Source: Chamaelirium japonicum (taxonomy: Eukaryota; Streptophyta; Magnoliopsida; Liliales; Melanthiaceae). Taken from it: 64,000 nt of DNA. Location: assembly GCA_947650365.1 (NCBI GenBank), contig OX393549.1:81745819-81809818 (forward strand), in the 5' to 3' direction. The notes below the pieces were generated by a model. That model had not been told where the DNA came from and searched no databases. It saw only the letters and a list, made by a program, of their open reading frames with translations. Of this stretch, positions 52,195 through 63,140 are shown one piece after another. The first letter of the stretch is position 1. Each line of letters begins with the position of its first letter. Both the position numbers and the translations under genes were made by a program.

Positions 52195-52204
52195 CACACG
52201 TGGC
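52195..52204. promoter_or_regulatory. Candidate G-box/ABRE
   Basis: CACACGTGGC contains the CACGTG G-box and the ACGTGGC ABRE core, about 510 bp upstream of the HSFB2 start codon. bZIP or bHLH binding is inference. Confidence 0.45.
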
Positions 52205-52510
52205 GTACATCTCCTTCGTTGGTCCTTTCTTCCGCACGCTTTGCTGTTGCGCGTTCCTTCGGCTTGGCTCGCGTCACCGTAGTTTGGACACTTCTGCGGG
52301 GGAGTTTACAATCTTGACCCTCCGTCCTTGTCCTTTCCCCAGTCCCCACCGGCATCTAGTTCACGGACCCGGTTTCGGACCCGGACGCGGACCCGGAAGT
52401 GAACCTCCACCGAATAAAATTCGGGTCCGTCTGAATCCCACCGCTTCCCAGAGCCTCCACCAAATGTCCTGGAGAAGGCTCTCACTGATTGCACGGCCTG
52501 AGCGTTCTAT

Positions 52511-52850
52511 GCGGGAAATCCTATTCACACCCCAAAAAATGATAAATATATCATTTTTTTATTTTTTATATGTGGTATGACCAATATATCCCCCACTCTA
52601 TAATAAATTCCATTGTTTTTCACCTTACATATCCCATCCTTTTTGAACCTCTATGCCATATCATCTCCATTTTGAGCCTCCACCGCCCACTTCCAACACC
52701 ACTACACCTCCTTCTCTCTCCTCCCAACTCCTCCTTCTTATCGCCAGAGCCGTCGTCGCCTCTTTTTTTTCCTTTTCAATGCCCAACATTTTGAGCTCAC
52801 ACGCAGGCTATTAATTTTTTATTTTTTATGTGTGGTTTGACCAATGCTAT
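52511..52850. repeat. Repeat Y copy 1 (element with TATTCACACC end)
   Basis: GGAAATCCTATTCACACCCC leads into ATGTGGTATGACCAATATATCCCCC, ATCCCATCCTTTTTGAACC and ATTTTGAGCCTCCACCGCCCAC. The same run occurs at about 56985-57210, right of the copia LTR. The opposite terminus, TGTGAATAAAATTCCCC, is found at about 57736-57752 and 58672-58687, so a non-autonomous DNA element with GGGGAATTTTATTCACA ends is likely. Confidence 0.5.
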
Positions 52851-53222
52851 TATGCACCATCTTTTTTAGTTATATGGTCATGGACCTGATCTAGACATGA
52901 TCTAAATGATCCGAATATATACATTAACTATTTAGACTATTCTGGATGCATTGGAACAGCTCGATTTTACAAACTCATATTGCTTTACATGATAGTATTT
53001 GTTTATGGTCATACGTCAACTAGTTACAATGATTACTCTTTAACCTCATTCATAGCCTGCGTGTGAGCTCGGCCCTTGTCAGCCGAGACAGTATAATGTG
53101 GCTACGAATACATCTTAACTAGTTTTTCACTATAAAGAGGACCAATAGTTCCTTAACAATGAGGATCTCAATGTTCCTAGAATTTGGTAGTTCTTAATCC
53201 ATCTACTCACTAGGCTCCTGAA

Positions 53223-53362
53223 AACAATGCTAAAACCTTAGTTCTGATGACAAGGCTAAAACCTTAGTCCTAAAGACAAGGCTAAAACCTTATTCCTGAA
53301 GACAAAGCTAAAGGCTAAAACTTTAGTCTTGAAGACAAGGCTAAAGCTTCAGTCCTGCAGAT
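53223..53362 (+). repeat. ~27-bp tandem repeat (GACAAGGCTAAAACCTTAGTCCT)
   Basis: Five to six imperfect units of GAAGACAAGGCTAAAACCTTAG-TCCT lie ahead of the copia protease remnant. Confidence 0.75.
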
Positions 53363-53529
53363 TTTGAGTGAGAGACTGCTATCGTTTATCAGAACAATTA
53401 TTATGTTTTTTTTTTAGTTAATAATTCGTCTGTTTGGTATAATATCCTTTAGATCTTCCTTAAATATAATTGTTTCTCATTTCCTATATATCTGAGTTGT
53501 CAGAACCATATATCAAATATATTTTTTAT

Positions 53530-56200
53530 TGCTTTGTTAGGAAATAGAATCCAAGGAAGACATAAATAGTGACACCCTTTGTCTGATAGACAGTGCCACT
53601 ACTCATACGATATTTAGGGACTAGAAATACTTTTCAAGTATTAACTTTGGTTCAAATAAAATATCGACCATAGCTAGCCCCACTCAAATAATAGAAGGCT
53701 CCGGTAGAGCACACCTAGTGTTACCTAATGGAACTCATATCTTCATACAATCTGCCTTATACTCTAGTAACTCTAAAAGAAACTTACTCAGTTTCAGAGA
53801 TATAAGAGCAAATGGGTATCACATAGAAACTCTGAGCGAGGGGAATAATGAATTTTTATATATAACCTCTAGTGTTGAAAACTAGAAGTTTATTCTAGAG
53901 AAATTCTTCAATCCATCCATAGGGATATACTTCACTCACATTGGGATTGTTGAGTCACATACAAACATGAGCCAGCAGCTCAGTACAAATCCAATACAAA
54001 TAGCGAGCTAGAAGCTCTATAATCCTATGATTTTTTAATATCTAGTATGATCGTCTAGGATATCCTGGGATAATAATGATGAAAACGATCGTAAAAAACT
54101 CTTGTGGTTATCCCTTAGCATATTATCAAATATTTAGAACCCTTAATAGGTGATATTTTTTACTGCAATGTTTGCGGATTGTCACTTCGATGAGATAATT
54201 TTTCCGCCGTTAGGGAAAGATAAGAAAGATAATAAACATCCCATCCAAGAGGAACGACGTGAATTATCATGAAATACTTCCACTCTGTCTCATCTAGACC
54301 CCAGGACTCCCTAATATGAGCACGAAGTTAGAAAAATAATATACTTGCAATCTATTGTAAATGAGTTACCAGATGCAAATGAGTCTGACACACGCCAGAA
54401 GCGTGGTAGACCTGTAGGTTCCAAAGATTAATTTAGCTCTCCGGAAGAGGAGATTAAATAACATATCACACCCTACAGCTCCTGAAGAAGCTGTTCCTAA
54501 TATAAAATCTCCTGAAAAGAAGATTCATGACGGTCCGGAAGATGTCATGAATCAAAGATCTATTTTTTCCAAAGTAAAGCATATCGCTCTGGCCGAGGTT
54601 ATGCCCCAGATCCTAGAAGTGATTGGGAAAGAGGTACCAGTACCCAACAATGATGAGATATCTGTGTTCTACACATACTCAGTGGAAATATGGAATAGAA
54701 AAGAAATAGTCATCGATGATATATTCCTATATGCTATGGCAAATAAGATAATAAAGGGTGGTAATAATGACACTGAACCACGCACAATCCTAAAATATCG
54801 ACAAAATAAAGGTTGGCTAAAATGGAAGGATGCGATTCAAAGCAGAATTTGATTCCCTCGTAAAGTGTGAAGTATTTGGACCTATAATACAAACCCCGAA
54901 AGGAATAAACTCTGTAGGTTTCAGATGGGTGTTTGTTAGAAAAAGAAATAAAAAGATCGAGATCCAAAGATATAAAGCATGCTTAGTTGCTCAAGTATTC
55001 TCGCAGAAACCTGGGATAGATTATGAAGAAACATATTCCCCAGTTATGGATGTCATTACATTCAGATATCTTATAAGTCTAGCTGTCTCTGAAAGATTAA
55101 GCATGAGACTTATGGATGTAATGACAGCCTACTTATACGGTAACCTAGACAGTGAAATATACATGAAAATCCCTGAAGGATTTGATTTACCGAACTCCAA
55201 ATCTAGAAATATGCATTCAATTAGATTAAAACGAGTATTGTACAGTCTGAAACAATCCGAAAGATTGTGGTACAATTAGCTCAATGAATATCTATCTAGA
55301 GAAGGTTATAAACATAACCCTATATACCCATGCGTATTTATTAAGAAATCCCAGAATGGATTTACAATAGCAACAATATATATAGATGATATAAATCTAA
55401 TAGGATCTCCCGAAGAGATTGAGAAGACTATTGGCTATCTTAAAAAGGAGTTTGAAATGAAAGATCTAGATGAGATAAAATTTTGCCTCGGCCTGCAAAT
55501 CTAACGCAACAAGGATGGAATCTTAGTCCATCAAGCAAAATATACTTAAAATCTTCTGAATAGGTTTAATATGGATAAGTGTTATTCACTTCGTATACCC
55601 ATGGTTGTAAGGTCTTTAGATGTTAATAAAGACCCATACAGGTCTAGAGAGAAAAATGAAGACGTCTTGGGTCCCGAAATACCCTATTTAAGAGCAATAG
55701 GTGCAATTCTTTATTTATCTCAATGCACTAGACTTGATATTTTATTTTCTATTAATCTACTTACTAGATATAGCTCTGCACCTACACATAGACATTGGAA
55801 TGATATAAAGCATATATTTAGATATCTAAAAGGGACAGTTGACCTTGGCTTATACTATTCATGTAAAAGGACTAACCTAGTTGGATATGCAGACTCTGGT
55901 TATTTATCTGATCCCCATAAGGGGAGATCACAAACATGTTATGTATTTCTTAATAGTAATGCAGCATGCATAGCTTAAATTCAAAGTGGCTTCATCAAAG
56001 GCGATAGAACCAAGCACATCTCCCCGAAATTCTTCTACACCCATGAACTCCAAGAGAAGAAAGAGATTATTATAAAGCAGGTAAAGTCAGCTGAAAACTT
56101 GACAGATCTCTTCACCAAGGTGCTTCCAAAGTCTACATCCCAGAAGTTGATGCATCAGATTGGCATGAGGAGACTTCACCAACAAGGCATATGAATGTTA
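53530..56200 (+). pseudogene. Ty1/copia polyprotein remnant lacking the integrase core
   Basis: Order: protease (CLIDSATTHTIF at about 53580 and IEGSGRAHLVLPNGTHIF); pre-integrase block (frameshifted, about 54000-54150); then directly the post-integrase segment (CHFDEIIFPPLGKDKKDNK); RT from about 54830 (GFRWVFVRKRNKKIEIQRYK, GIDYEETYSPVMDVITFRYL, MTAYLYGNLDSEIYMKIPEG, YIDDINLIGSPEEI); RNase H (LRAIGAILYLSQCTRLDILF, HIFRYLKGTVDLGLYYS, LVGYADSGYLSDPHKGRSQT); tail (AENLTDLFTKVLPKSTSQKL). The zinc-binding and catalytic integrase domain expected between 54150 and 54180 is absent. Stops interrupt RT (55279, about 55502) and RNase H (55976). RT retains YIDD. Confidence 0.85.
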
Positions 56201-56615
56201 TTTTAAATTGATGTATTAACAGGATGGGAAGTAGCATCTTAATGTATTATGGGGAGGGAGTATTTTCTTTTGAAGATTGATGTAAGCAAGGCATATAATA
56301 GAATGTAGGATAAAGATGAGGGGGAGCATCCTGCAGATGCAGATGGAGACATATCCAGAAGAATGTCTTTTGCATATTGTACTCTTTTTCTTGCTATGAG
56401 GTTTTTTCCATATGGTTTTCCCATCGAAAGGTTTTAATGAGGCAGTGTAAGTCACACCTACTAAGATTCTAGAAGAATATGAGATTCCAGACGAATCTGT
56501 TCCTGAAGAACGCATTGTACTCTTTTTCCTTCACTAAATATTTTGTCCCATTGGGTATTCCTTAGTAAGGTTTTAACGAGGCAATGTTTTTGAAAAGTGG
56601 GCATCCAAGGGGGAG

Positions 56616-56971
<356 letters not shown>

Positions 56972-57753
56972 AAATATATCAATTTTTCATTTTTTTATGT
57001 GTGATATGACCAATATATCCCCCACTCTATAATAAATTATATTCTCTTTCACCTTACATATCCCATCCTTTTTGAACCTCTATGCCATATCATCTCCATT
57101 TTGAGCCTCCACCGCCCACGTCCAACACCACTGCACCTCCTTCTCTCTCCTCCCATCTCCTCCTTCTCCTCCTTTTCGTCGCCTCTTTTTTTCCTTTTCA
57201 TCGTCCAACATGTTCGGGTTTTAATGCCAAACATGTTCGGCATTGAACTACCGAACATGTTAAGCGATAATTTCGATAATTAACTGATGAATATTATTTG
57301 GTAAGTTCGATAGATCAGCTCCGAACAGGCTCGATAGTGAACTTCCGAACGTGTTAGACGGTGGGGAGGGGAAAGGGAGGCAACGCCAATTCCGGCGATA
57401 GAAAAAGAGGGGAAGGAAGAGAAGGGGGGAAGGAAAAGAAAGAGAAGGGGGGAGGAAAAGGGGAGGCGTCTGTGTCGGAGATGGGTGCTAGATTAGACGT
57501 CGACATCGGAGATGGATGTCGGAAGCGGGTTGCGGAGGCTTCGATGTATGCCGTGACGAATGTGCTGGTATGAAAATGATGGGGTATGGAGGTTCAAAGA
57601 GGATGAAGGATAAAAGGGGAAAAATGATGGGACATATGCTGGGAAGGAAGAATGGGACAATGGGGATACTCTTGCCATAAAAAAATATGGGGAATGATTT
57701 TTTATTGGAAACATAGTATGTTTATAATTTTTGAGATGTGAATAAAATTCCCC
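56972..57753. repeat. Repeat Y copy 2
   Basis: Resumes with AAATATATCAATTTTTCA...ATATGACCAATATATCCCCC as in copy 1. Continues through GAACTTCCGAACGTGTTAGACGG and a GA/GGGGAAGG-rich block, and ends TGTGAATAAAATTCCCC. The Ser/Phe/Pro- and Gly/Lys-rich open frames here lack domains. Confidence 0.5.
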
Positions 57754-58229
57754 TTCTCTGCCCTATTGTTTGCACTCCACGTCATAGCCGCACGTTGCAT
57801 CCATACCCGATCTGTGCATCCCACTCAGCCCCAATCAATCTGCATGCAAAGTAATGGTAATGATCAAGTGTCAAGTTGGACCCAATACCGTTGGGCCATT
57901 CACAACCGTCCTTTCCCCGCTGGTTCGCAGATGTGATGGCGCACTGTTTTGTGCGGGTGTCAAATCGAGGGGGAGAACCTCGATGGAGACGAGTGCGGAA
58001 GCGTTGGCCGACGGTCGATTGCTTGGGCACTAGCTGCTGTGTTGCGGCGGACGGGCGTCGACGGGCGCTGGACTGGAGCGCGGAGGCGTAGCGAAGATCT
58101 ACCGATTGGAGCGTCTAGGCGTCGTGTACGGTCACCGAAAAAGTGGTATCCGTGGTGTAACCCACTGCCAACGAGTAAATCACGTTAATCTGTAATGGCA
58201 TGACTTGTAACTCTCTTTGGTTCGTGGAT
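57754..58229. other. Spacer with part of a 620-bp direct repeat
   Basis: 57754-57925 is the tail of direct repeat Z (TCTGCCCTATTGTTTGCACTCC...AGTTGGACCCAATACCGTTGG). From 57926 to 58229 is unique, moderately GC-rich sequence with no recognised gene. Confidence 0.4.
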
Positions 58230-58870
58230 ATTTCCCCAACATATTATTCGGTAAGTTCGGTAGTTCAGCACCGAACAGGTTCGATAGTGAACTTCCAAAC
58301 GTGTTGGACGGTGAGGAGGGGAAGGGGAGGCAATTAACGGTGACTCCAGCGATAGAAAAAGAGGGGAAGAAAGAGAAGGGAGGAAGGGAAAGGGGAGGCA
58401 CCTGCGTCGGAGATGGGTGTTAGACTAGACATCGACATCGGAGATGGATGCCGGAAGCGGGTTGCGGAGGCTACGGATGTATGCCGTGACGATGTGCTGG
58501 CATGAAGATGATGGGGTATGACGGTTCAAAGAGGATGGAGGATGAAAAAGAAAAAAGTATGGGACATGTGCTAGGAAGGAAAAATGGGACAGTGGAGATA
58601 TTCTTGCCATAAAAAATATGTAAAATGATTTCTTTTTATTGAAAACAGAGAAAATTCATATTTTTTGAGGTGTGAATAAAATTCCCCTTCTCTGCCCTAT
58701 TGTTTGCACTCCACATCATAGCCGCTTGTTGCATCCATACCTGATCTGTGCATCCCACTAGCCCCAATCAATATGCATGCAAAGTAATGGTAATGATCAA
58801 GTGTTAAGTTGGACCCAATACCGTTGGCCCAATCATAACTGTTCCTTTCCCAGCCAGTTAGGGCCGAGTG
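58230..58870. repeat. Direct repeat Z copy 2 (with repeat Y copy 3)
   Basis: Aligned along about 620 bp with 57295-57925: AGTGAACTTCC(A/G)AACGTGTT, ATCGACATCGGAGATGGATG, CGGAAGCGGGTTGCGGAGG, TGTGAATAAAATTCCCC, ATGCATGCAAAGTAATGGTA. Offset about 944 bp. The two differ by scattered substitutions and short indels. Confidence 0.7.
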
Positions 58871-59589
58871 TGATTCACATGTCGGGTAAGAGTGAAACGA
58901 ACAGCCGCGACGGGGCATGGTACGCGCACGATGGGACAGATCGAGGAAGGGCAGCCGATTTGGGTTCTTTTGTGTAAGGTAGGGTTAATTTGTATATGTG
59001 ATACCAAGAAGAAAAGATGGAAAACATCATATCTATTAAGACGGAATTTGGCTAAGTGTTTACTGAAACCCCTCTATACGAGGAGAGATCCGTTCTCTTT
59101 TTGCCGTGACCGATATTTTCAAAACCGTGAGGTCGTCGGAGAAATACGCGTCGACCCACTCGTTTCGCTCGCCCAAAGAAACAACCGAAAAGTTTAAATC
59201 GGGTTCCATTAACGCCACGTTTCGGGTCGCTGTTACGTACCCCAAGTTTGAGAGGCCCCTTTTGTCTTTTTTGTATAGTGACCGACTTTTTAAACCCATG
59301 GATGTTTCACGTCACAGTAGAGCCAAGCGTCTGTTTAGACCACATCCCCTCTTGTTTCTGCATGAGTGTCACGCATACTGGCCTCAAGCTTTCTGAAAAT
59401 AAAAAGTGGCTTATTTTATTTTAGGGTTTTTTTTATTAGTCTAATACTCCTCTAACGAACCCAACATTAAAAAAATTTTCGATGAAATATTTCATTTGAA
59501 CTTCAACCCTTCTAACCAATTAACCAAACATTAGTAAAAACTCGACCCTAGATTTTTAATCCCGATACCACCCTTAGTGCTCTCCTTTG
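58871..59589. other. Intergenic stretch, nothing recognised
   Basis: The open frames 58892-59197 and 59106-59396 show no domain I recognise. T-rich near 59430. Confidence 0.35.
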
Positions 59590-60030
59590 TCGATCAGGCA
59601 TGGCACAGGCGGCGGGGGTAGAGGAGCAGACGCAGGTGGTTGGGGGGCGCAAGCGGCGGAGGTGGAGGCCTAGGCCAAGGTGGAGGTGGCCGTGAGCAGC
59701 GGAGCCGAAGGCGGCGACAACGACGATGGGGATCGAGTTCGGGTTAGGTCCGACAGTCCTACATGTAGATATAGGGTTCATCCTATGTCCAGTAGATATC
59801 TAGGTTTAGGTCCGGGGGGGTTCGGTTAGGTTCGGCAACGGCGGCAGGGGGGGTTCGGTTAGGTGGTGGCGGGGTGTTCGAAAAGGTCCGGTGGTCTTGG
59901 CGGCGGTAAGGATTCGATTAGGTCCCGAGGGGGGGGGGGGGGGGGGTCGGGTTCGGTTAGGTCTGGCGACTACGGGGGATAGGGTGCAGTTCGGTTTGGT
60001 TCGGCGGCGAGGGGGGGATGGCATTCACTT
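59590..60030. repeat. G-rich low-complexity tract (GGTTCGGTTAGG words, G-runs)
   Basis: Repeated GGTTCGGTTAGGT(C/T) words (about six) and a run of about 17 G near 59930. On the minus strand it reads Pro/Arg/Thr-rich. A degenerate short repeat, not a gene. Confidence 0.5.
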
Positions 60031-60627
60031 CTAAATTAGAAGTGAAGTGAGACACATTTTCATCCACGAGGTTTTTTTTTTTTCCATCCACAAGGGGTTG
60101 AGCTCAATTAAAAAGATGGTCGGGACTGCTGCACAAAATAAAATCTTAAAAGAGCTTCTCACACATTACCCCTCTTTTTTTCCCACAAAAGCTTTGTCGA
60201 ACACGGTCTAAATGGGTGGTGGATTAGACACCTTTTGACCCAAGAGTATAGGCCGAATGTTTGACCAGAATGACAAGCCGATGACTAATTGCCAGGTCCC
60301 TTTGCCTGCCGATTGCGGCAGAGTGCGATTCACCAATTAGGGCTAGGTTTAACGGACTATTGTGATTGGGACACGTCATTATGATTAAAAAAAATCGGTA
60401 AAGCATTTGGATTAAATAGTATTTACTTTTCTTATACGAAAAATATAACATGTAAGGAGTAAGAAGGCTTCCGGCATGGTACCTCCCTCTGCCTAGATAA
60501 TCGGATATGTGGCAGTGGATCTGAGTAGAATTCGGGAGCTAATGGGAAGGAGTTTGTGAGCGGGGGGGGGGTCAATAATGGTGGGGCTCGCAGACGGCGT
60601 CGAAGGTTCAACAGGTCTAGGGATCGA

Positions 60628-60965
60628 TCGGATGACTGGAGGTAAAGGATAGGAATAGTTTAGGGTTTTTGAAAGTGTCAAGACCAAAAACAAAAAATAA
60701 AAAATTTCGTGTGTCAACAAAATCCTACTTTCAAGCTGAATTCGGTGGGTGCATATACAACACCCGTGGAGGGCTCCTATAGTATTACCCTTGTAGGTTC
60801 AAATAGTAATTTCCTCCAAATATGGAAATAGAAATATCACTGTAAGATGTCCCGTACCGTAAGCTGTTGGGCCATATGAATAAGAACCAACGTTCACGCT
60901 AATGCAGTCATGATACCAAGTCATTTTAATTGATTAATACGATGACTTAGATGATATGTCTTCCG
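60628..60965 (+). repeat. Direct repeat W copy 1
   Basis: GTGTCAACAAAATCC...TTTCAAGCTGAATTCGGTGG...AGATGTCCCGTACCGTAAGC...ACGATGACTTAGATG is repeated at 62080-62409 in the same orientation with few differences. Between the copies lie a CACTA-like end and a (TA)n tract. Confidence 0.75.
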
Positions 60966-61045
60966 TCACGATAAATCTTTATCGACGAAAAACGAACTTT
61001 ACCGACAGATATTGTCCATCGGTAAAAACTATTTTTTTCGTAGTG
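60966..61045. mobile_element. CACTA-like terminus
   Basis: The stretch ends TTTTTTTCGTAGTG, i.e. CACTACGAAAAAAA on the other strand. The preceding bases contain inverted short motifs TTTACCGACAGATA and TGTCCATCGGTAAA. CACTACGAAAAAAA-type ends are typical of plant CACTA elements. The partner end was not found. Confidence 0.55.
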
Positions 61046-61804
61046 ATTTACCTAGTCAACAAGTCCGGTACCGAATCTCGGTCGTCCTTCGATTTGGCTA
61101 ACGCACCTGCAAAATTTGTTGACCGATATTTGAATGGCCGACCATCGATGTATCATTTGGCTTTGGGTTCGTTCGATCGTACAGTGGGTATTGTACTTGG
61201 TGTGATATTCAAAAATTCTTGCTCAAGAATGAAGTCGTGGTTGACCAGTACCTTGGATTGCATCTTGGCTCGTGTTGAGCTATGCGGACACAAGCAATCT
61301 ATCCTCGGGGATGATCAATTTTCCTCCCTACTTATAAGACTTCTTTTTTCCCACGATCGATACTTGTTCGGACGATGCCTCTCCTTGCGTCGTTGGCTTC
61401 TTTTTTGGAATCGAGAACATCAGGTTCTCATCGACTCGGCCGCTACTCATGTATGTGTTGAATGTTGATTCATTACTGATGAAGAATTGTGAGTAGGAAA
61501 TACTTTGATACGGATCCATATATTTGTAGGTGGGTGGGAGAAGTCACAATTTATTTTGAAGTTGGGTGGGACAATGAAGAATGGTGGGTAGAAGGGGCTA
61601 TTTATAGATTTTCAAAAAGATTTTTATATTTTTTTAAAAAAATTAACCTTTTTTTTTTATTTTAAAACAACCACAACTATCCAAATTGGAAGCAACTGTC
61701 CAAAATATAGTCGTTGCCCCTCAAACGGGCAAAAAGTAGCGGCTGAACAGTGCATGCAATGTTTGATATATAAAAAATAATTTATAAAAATATAAGGGGT
61801 TTTT

Positions 61805-61807
<3 letters not shown>
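61046..61807. other. Open frame of unknown nature and AT-rich flank
   Basis: A 170-codon + frame (60956-61468) crosses the CACTA-like terminus, so its first ~30 codons are transposon end. The rest (FDLANAPAKFVDRYLNGRPS, then ATHVCVEC) has no domain I recognise. I do not call a gene. After 61470 the sequence is AT-rich and non-coding. Confidence 0.35.

Positions 61808-61896
<89 letters not shown>
61808..61896. repeat. (TA)n microsatellite
   Basis: About 44 TA units. Confidence 0.95.
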
Positions 61897-61899
<3 letters not shown>

Positions 61900-62079
61900 T
61901 CATTCGGAGCCTCCAAAGGACCTCTGTTGTATGTGGAGCCGTTCGGAGGTCCCGAGCACACGTGGCCTACGTGGCACGCCACGTAAGTCTTAAGAGTTCT
62001 CTTCGGAGCCGATTGGATCAAGCGGCGTCTGATAGATCGGAGTGCCATCTCGTCCTTCGGAGATCTCTTCGGAGGCCGT

Positions 62080-62409
62080 TGGAGATGGCTCTAAAGGATG
62101 GAAATAGTTTATGGTTTTTGAAAGTGTCAAAGACTAAAAAAAAATTCGTGTGTCAACAAATCCGACTTTCAAGCTGAATTCGGTGGGTGCATATAGACCA
62201 CAAGTGGAGGGCTCCAATGGTATTTCCCTTTGTAGGTTCAAATAGTAATTTCCTCCAAATATGGAAATAGAAATATTACTGTAAGATGTCCCGTACCATA
62301 AGCTGGTGGGCCATATGAATAAGAACCGGCGTTCACGCTAATGCAGTCATGATACCAAGTCATTTTAATTGATTGATACGATGACTTAGATGCCATGCTC
62401 TCCGTAAAA
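62080..62409 (+). repeat. Direct repeat W copy 2
   Basis: Partner of 60628-60965. It diverges at the right end just after GATGACTTAGATG(A/C)(T/C)ATG. Confidence 0.75.
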
Positions 62410-62510
62410 CTTTACAAGAGAGACAGCGAATTGATTACATCAAACCAGCGGCGGTCTTCTAATAAAGGCAACAACGACTTCTATTAGGGGAAATTTTGGA
62501 TAGAGCAATG

Positions 62511-62684
62511 ATATTCAGCCCGAAGGTTTGTCCCGAATTCGTTGGCCTGAAAGACGTCGCAGCCTGCAACTAGTGCTGTTAAAGATTTTAAAATTATTGG
62601 TGGGTTTTCAGTCATCAGTTGCACGCTGCCATATGTTTTGGGCCGACGAATTCGGAACAAACCTTCGGATTGAATCTCATTTCT
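62511..62684. mobile_element. Foldback element (MITE-like)
   Basis: ATTCAGCCCGAAGGTTTGTC with CCGAATTCGTTGGCC at the left is the inverse of GGCCGACGAATTCGG with AACAAACCTTCGGATTGAAT at the right. The stem is about 60 bp with a ~45-bp loop. Confidence 0.7.
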
Positions 62685-63140
62685 CTTTTGGATACCTCGT
62701 CTGTACCATACAACCGTGGCCCCACTACCACCGGAACCTATCAGCAATCTCGGAGAGCTGGCCGAGGGCCTCTATTCCGAGAAAATCTTTGGTATAACCG
62801 GGATACCATATCATTAGTATCACAGGTTAATCACAACCCTCGAAGCATCCATCGTGCACTAGACCAGATGCATCATTGCCACACGATAATAACAACCACG
62901 ATAGGTGCATTGCACTCAACTCCTAGGTTTCTCTAATTTAAATGGTGATTACAAAGTGGGGTTGGCTTTAGTGTTCGTGATTGGACCCTATGCCAGATCA
63001 GCTGTTGTCACGGTTATACCAAAGTTTTTCTCCACGATCCCATGTGCCGGACCCAGTGCCTCATGTTTCTTGAATAGTAGTGGGGTCCACGGTTGTATGG
63101 TACAGAGGATGTATCTAAAATTTTTCCCTCTTATGGGGGT
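62685..63140. mobile_element. Foldback element with ~130-bp arms
   Basis: The left arm GGATACCTCGTCTGTACCAT, ACAACCGTGGCCCCACTAC and GAAAATCTTTGGTATAACCG pairs with the right arm CGGTTATACCAAAGTTTTTC, GTAGTGGGGTCCACGGTTGT and ATGGTACAGAGGATGTATC. A loop of about 200 bp separates them. No coding frame. It abuts the smaller foldback at 62511-62684. Confidence 0.7.

Noticed and set aside
60956..61468. 170-codon + frame as a host gene
   Set aside because: Its beginning is the CACTA-like terminus and no domain is recognisable. It would need expression evidence.
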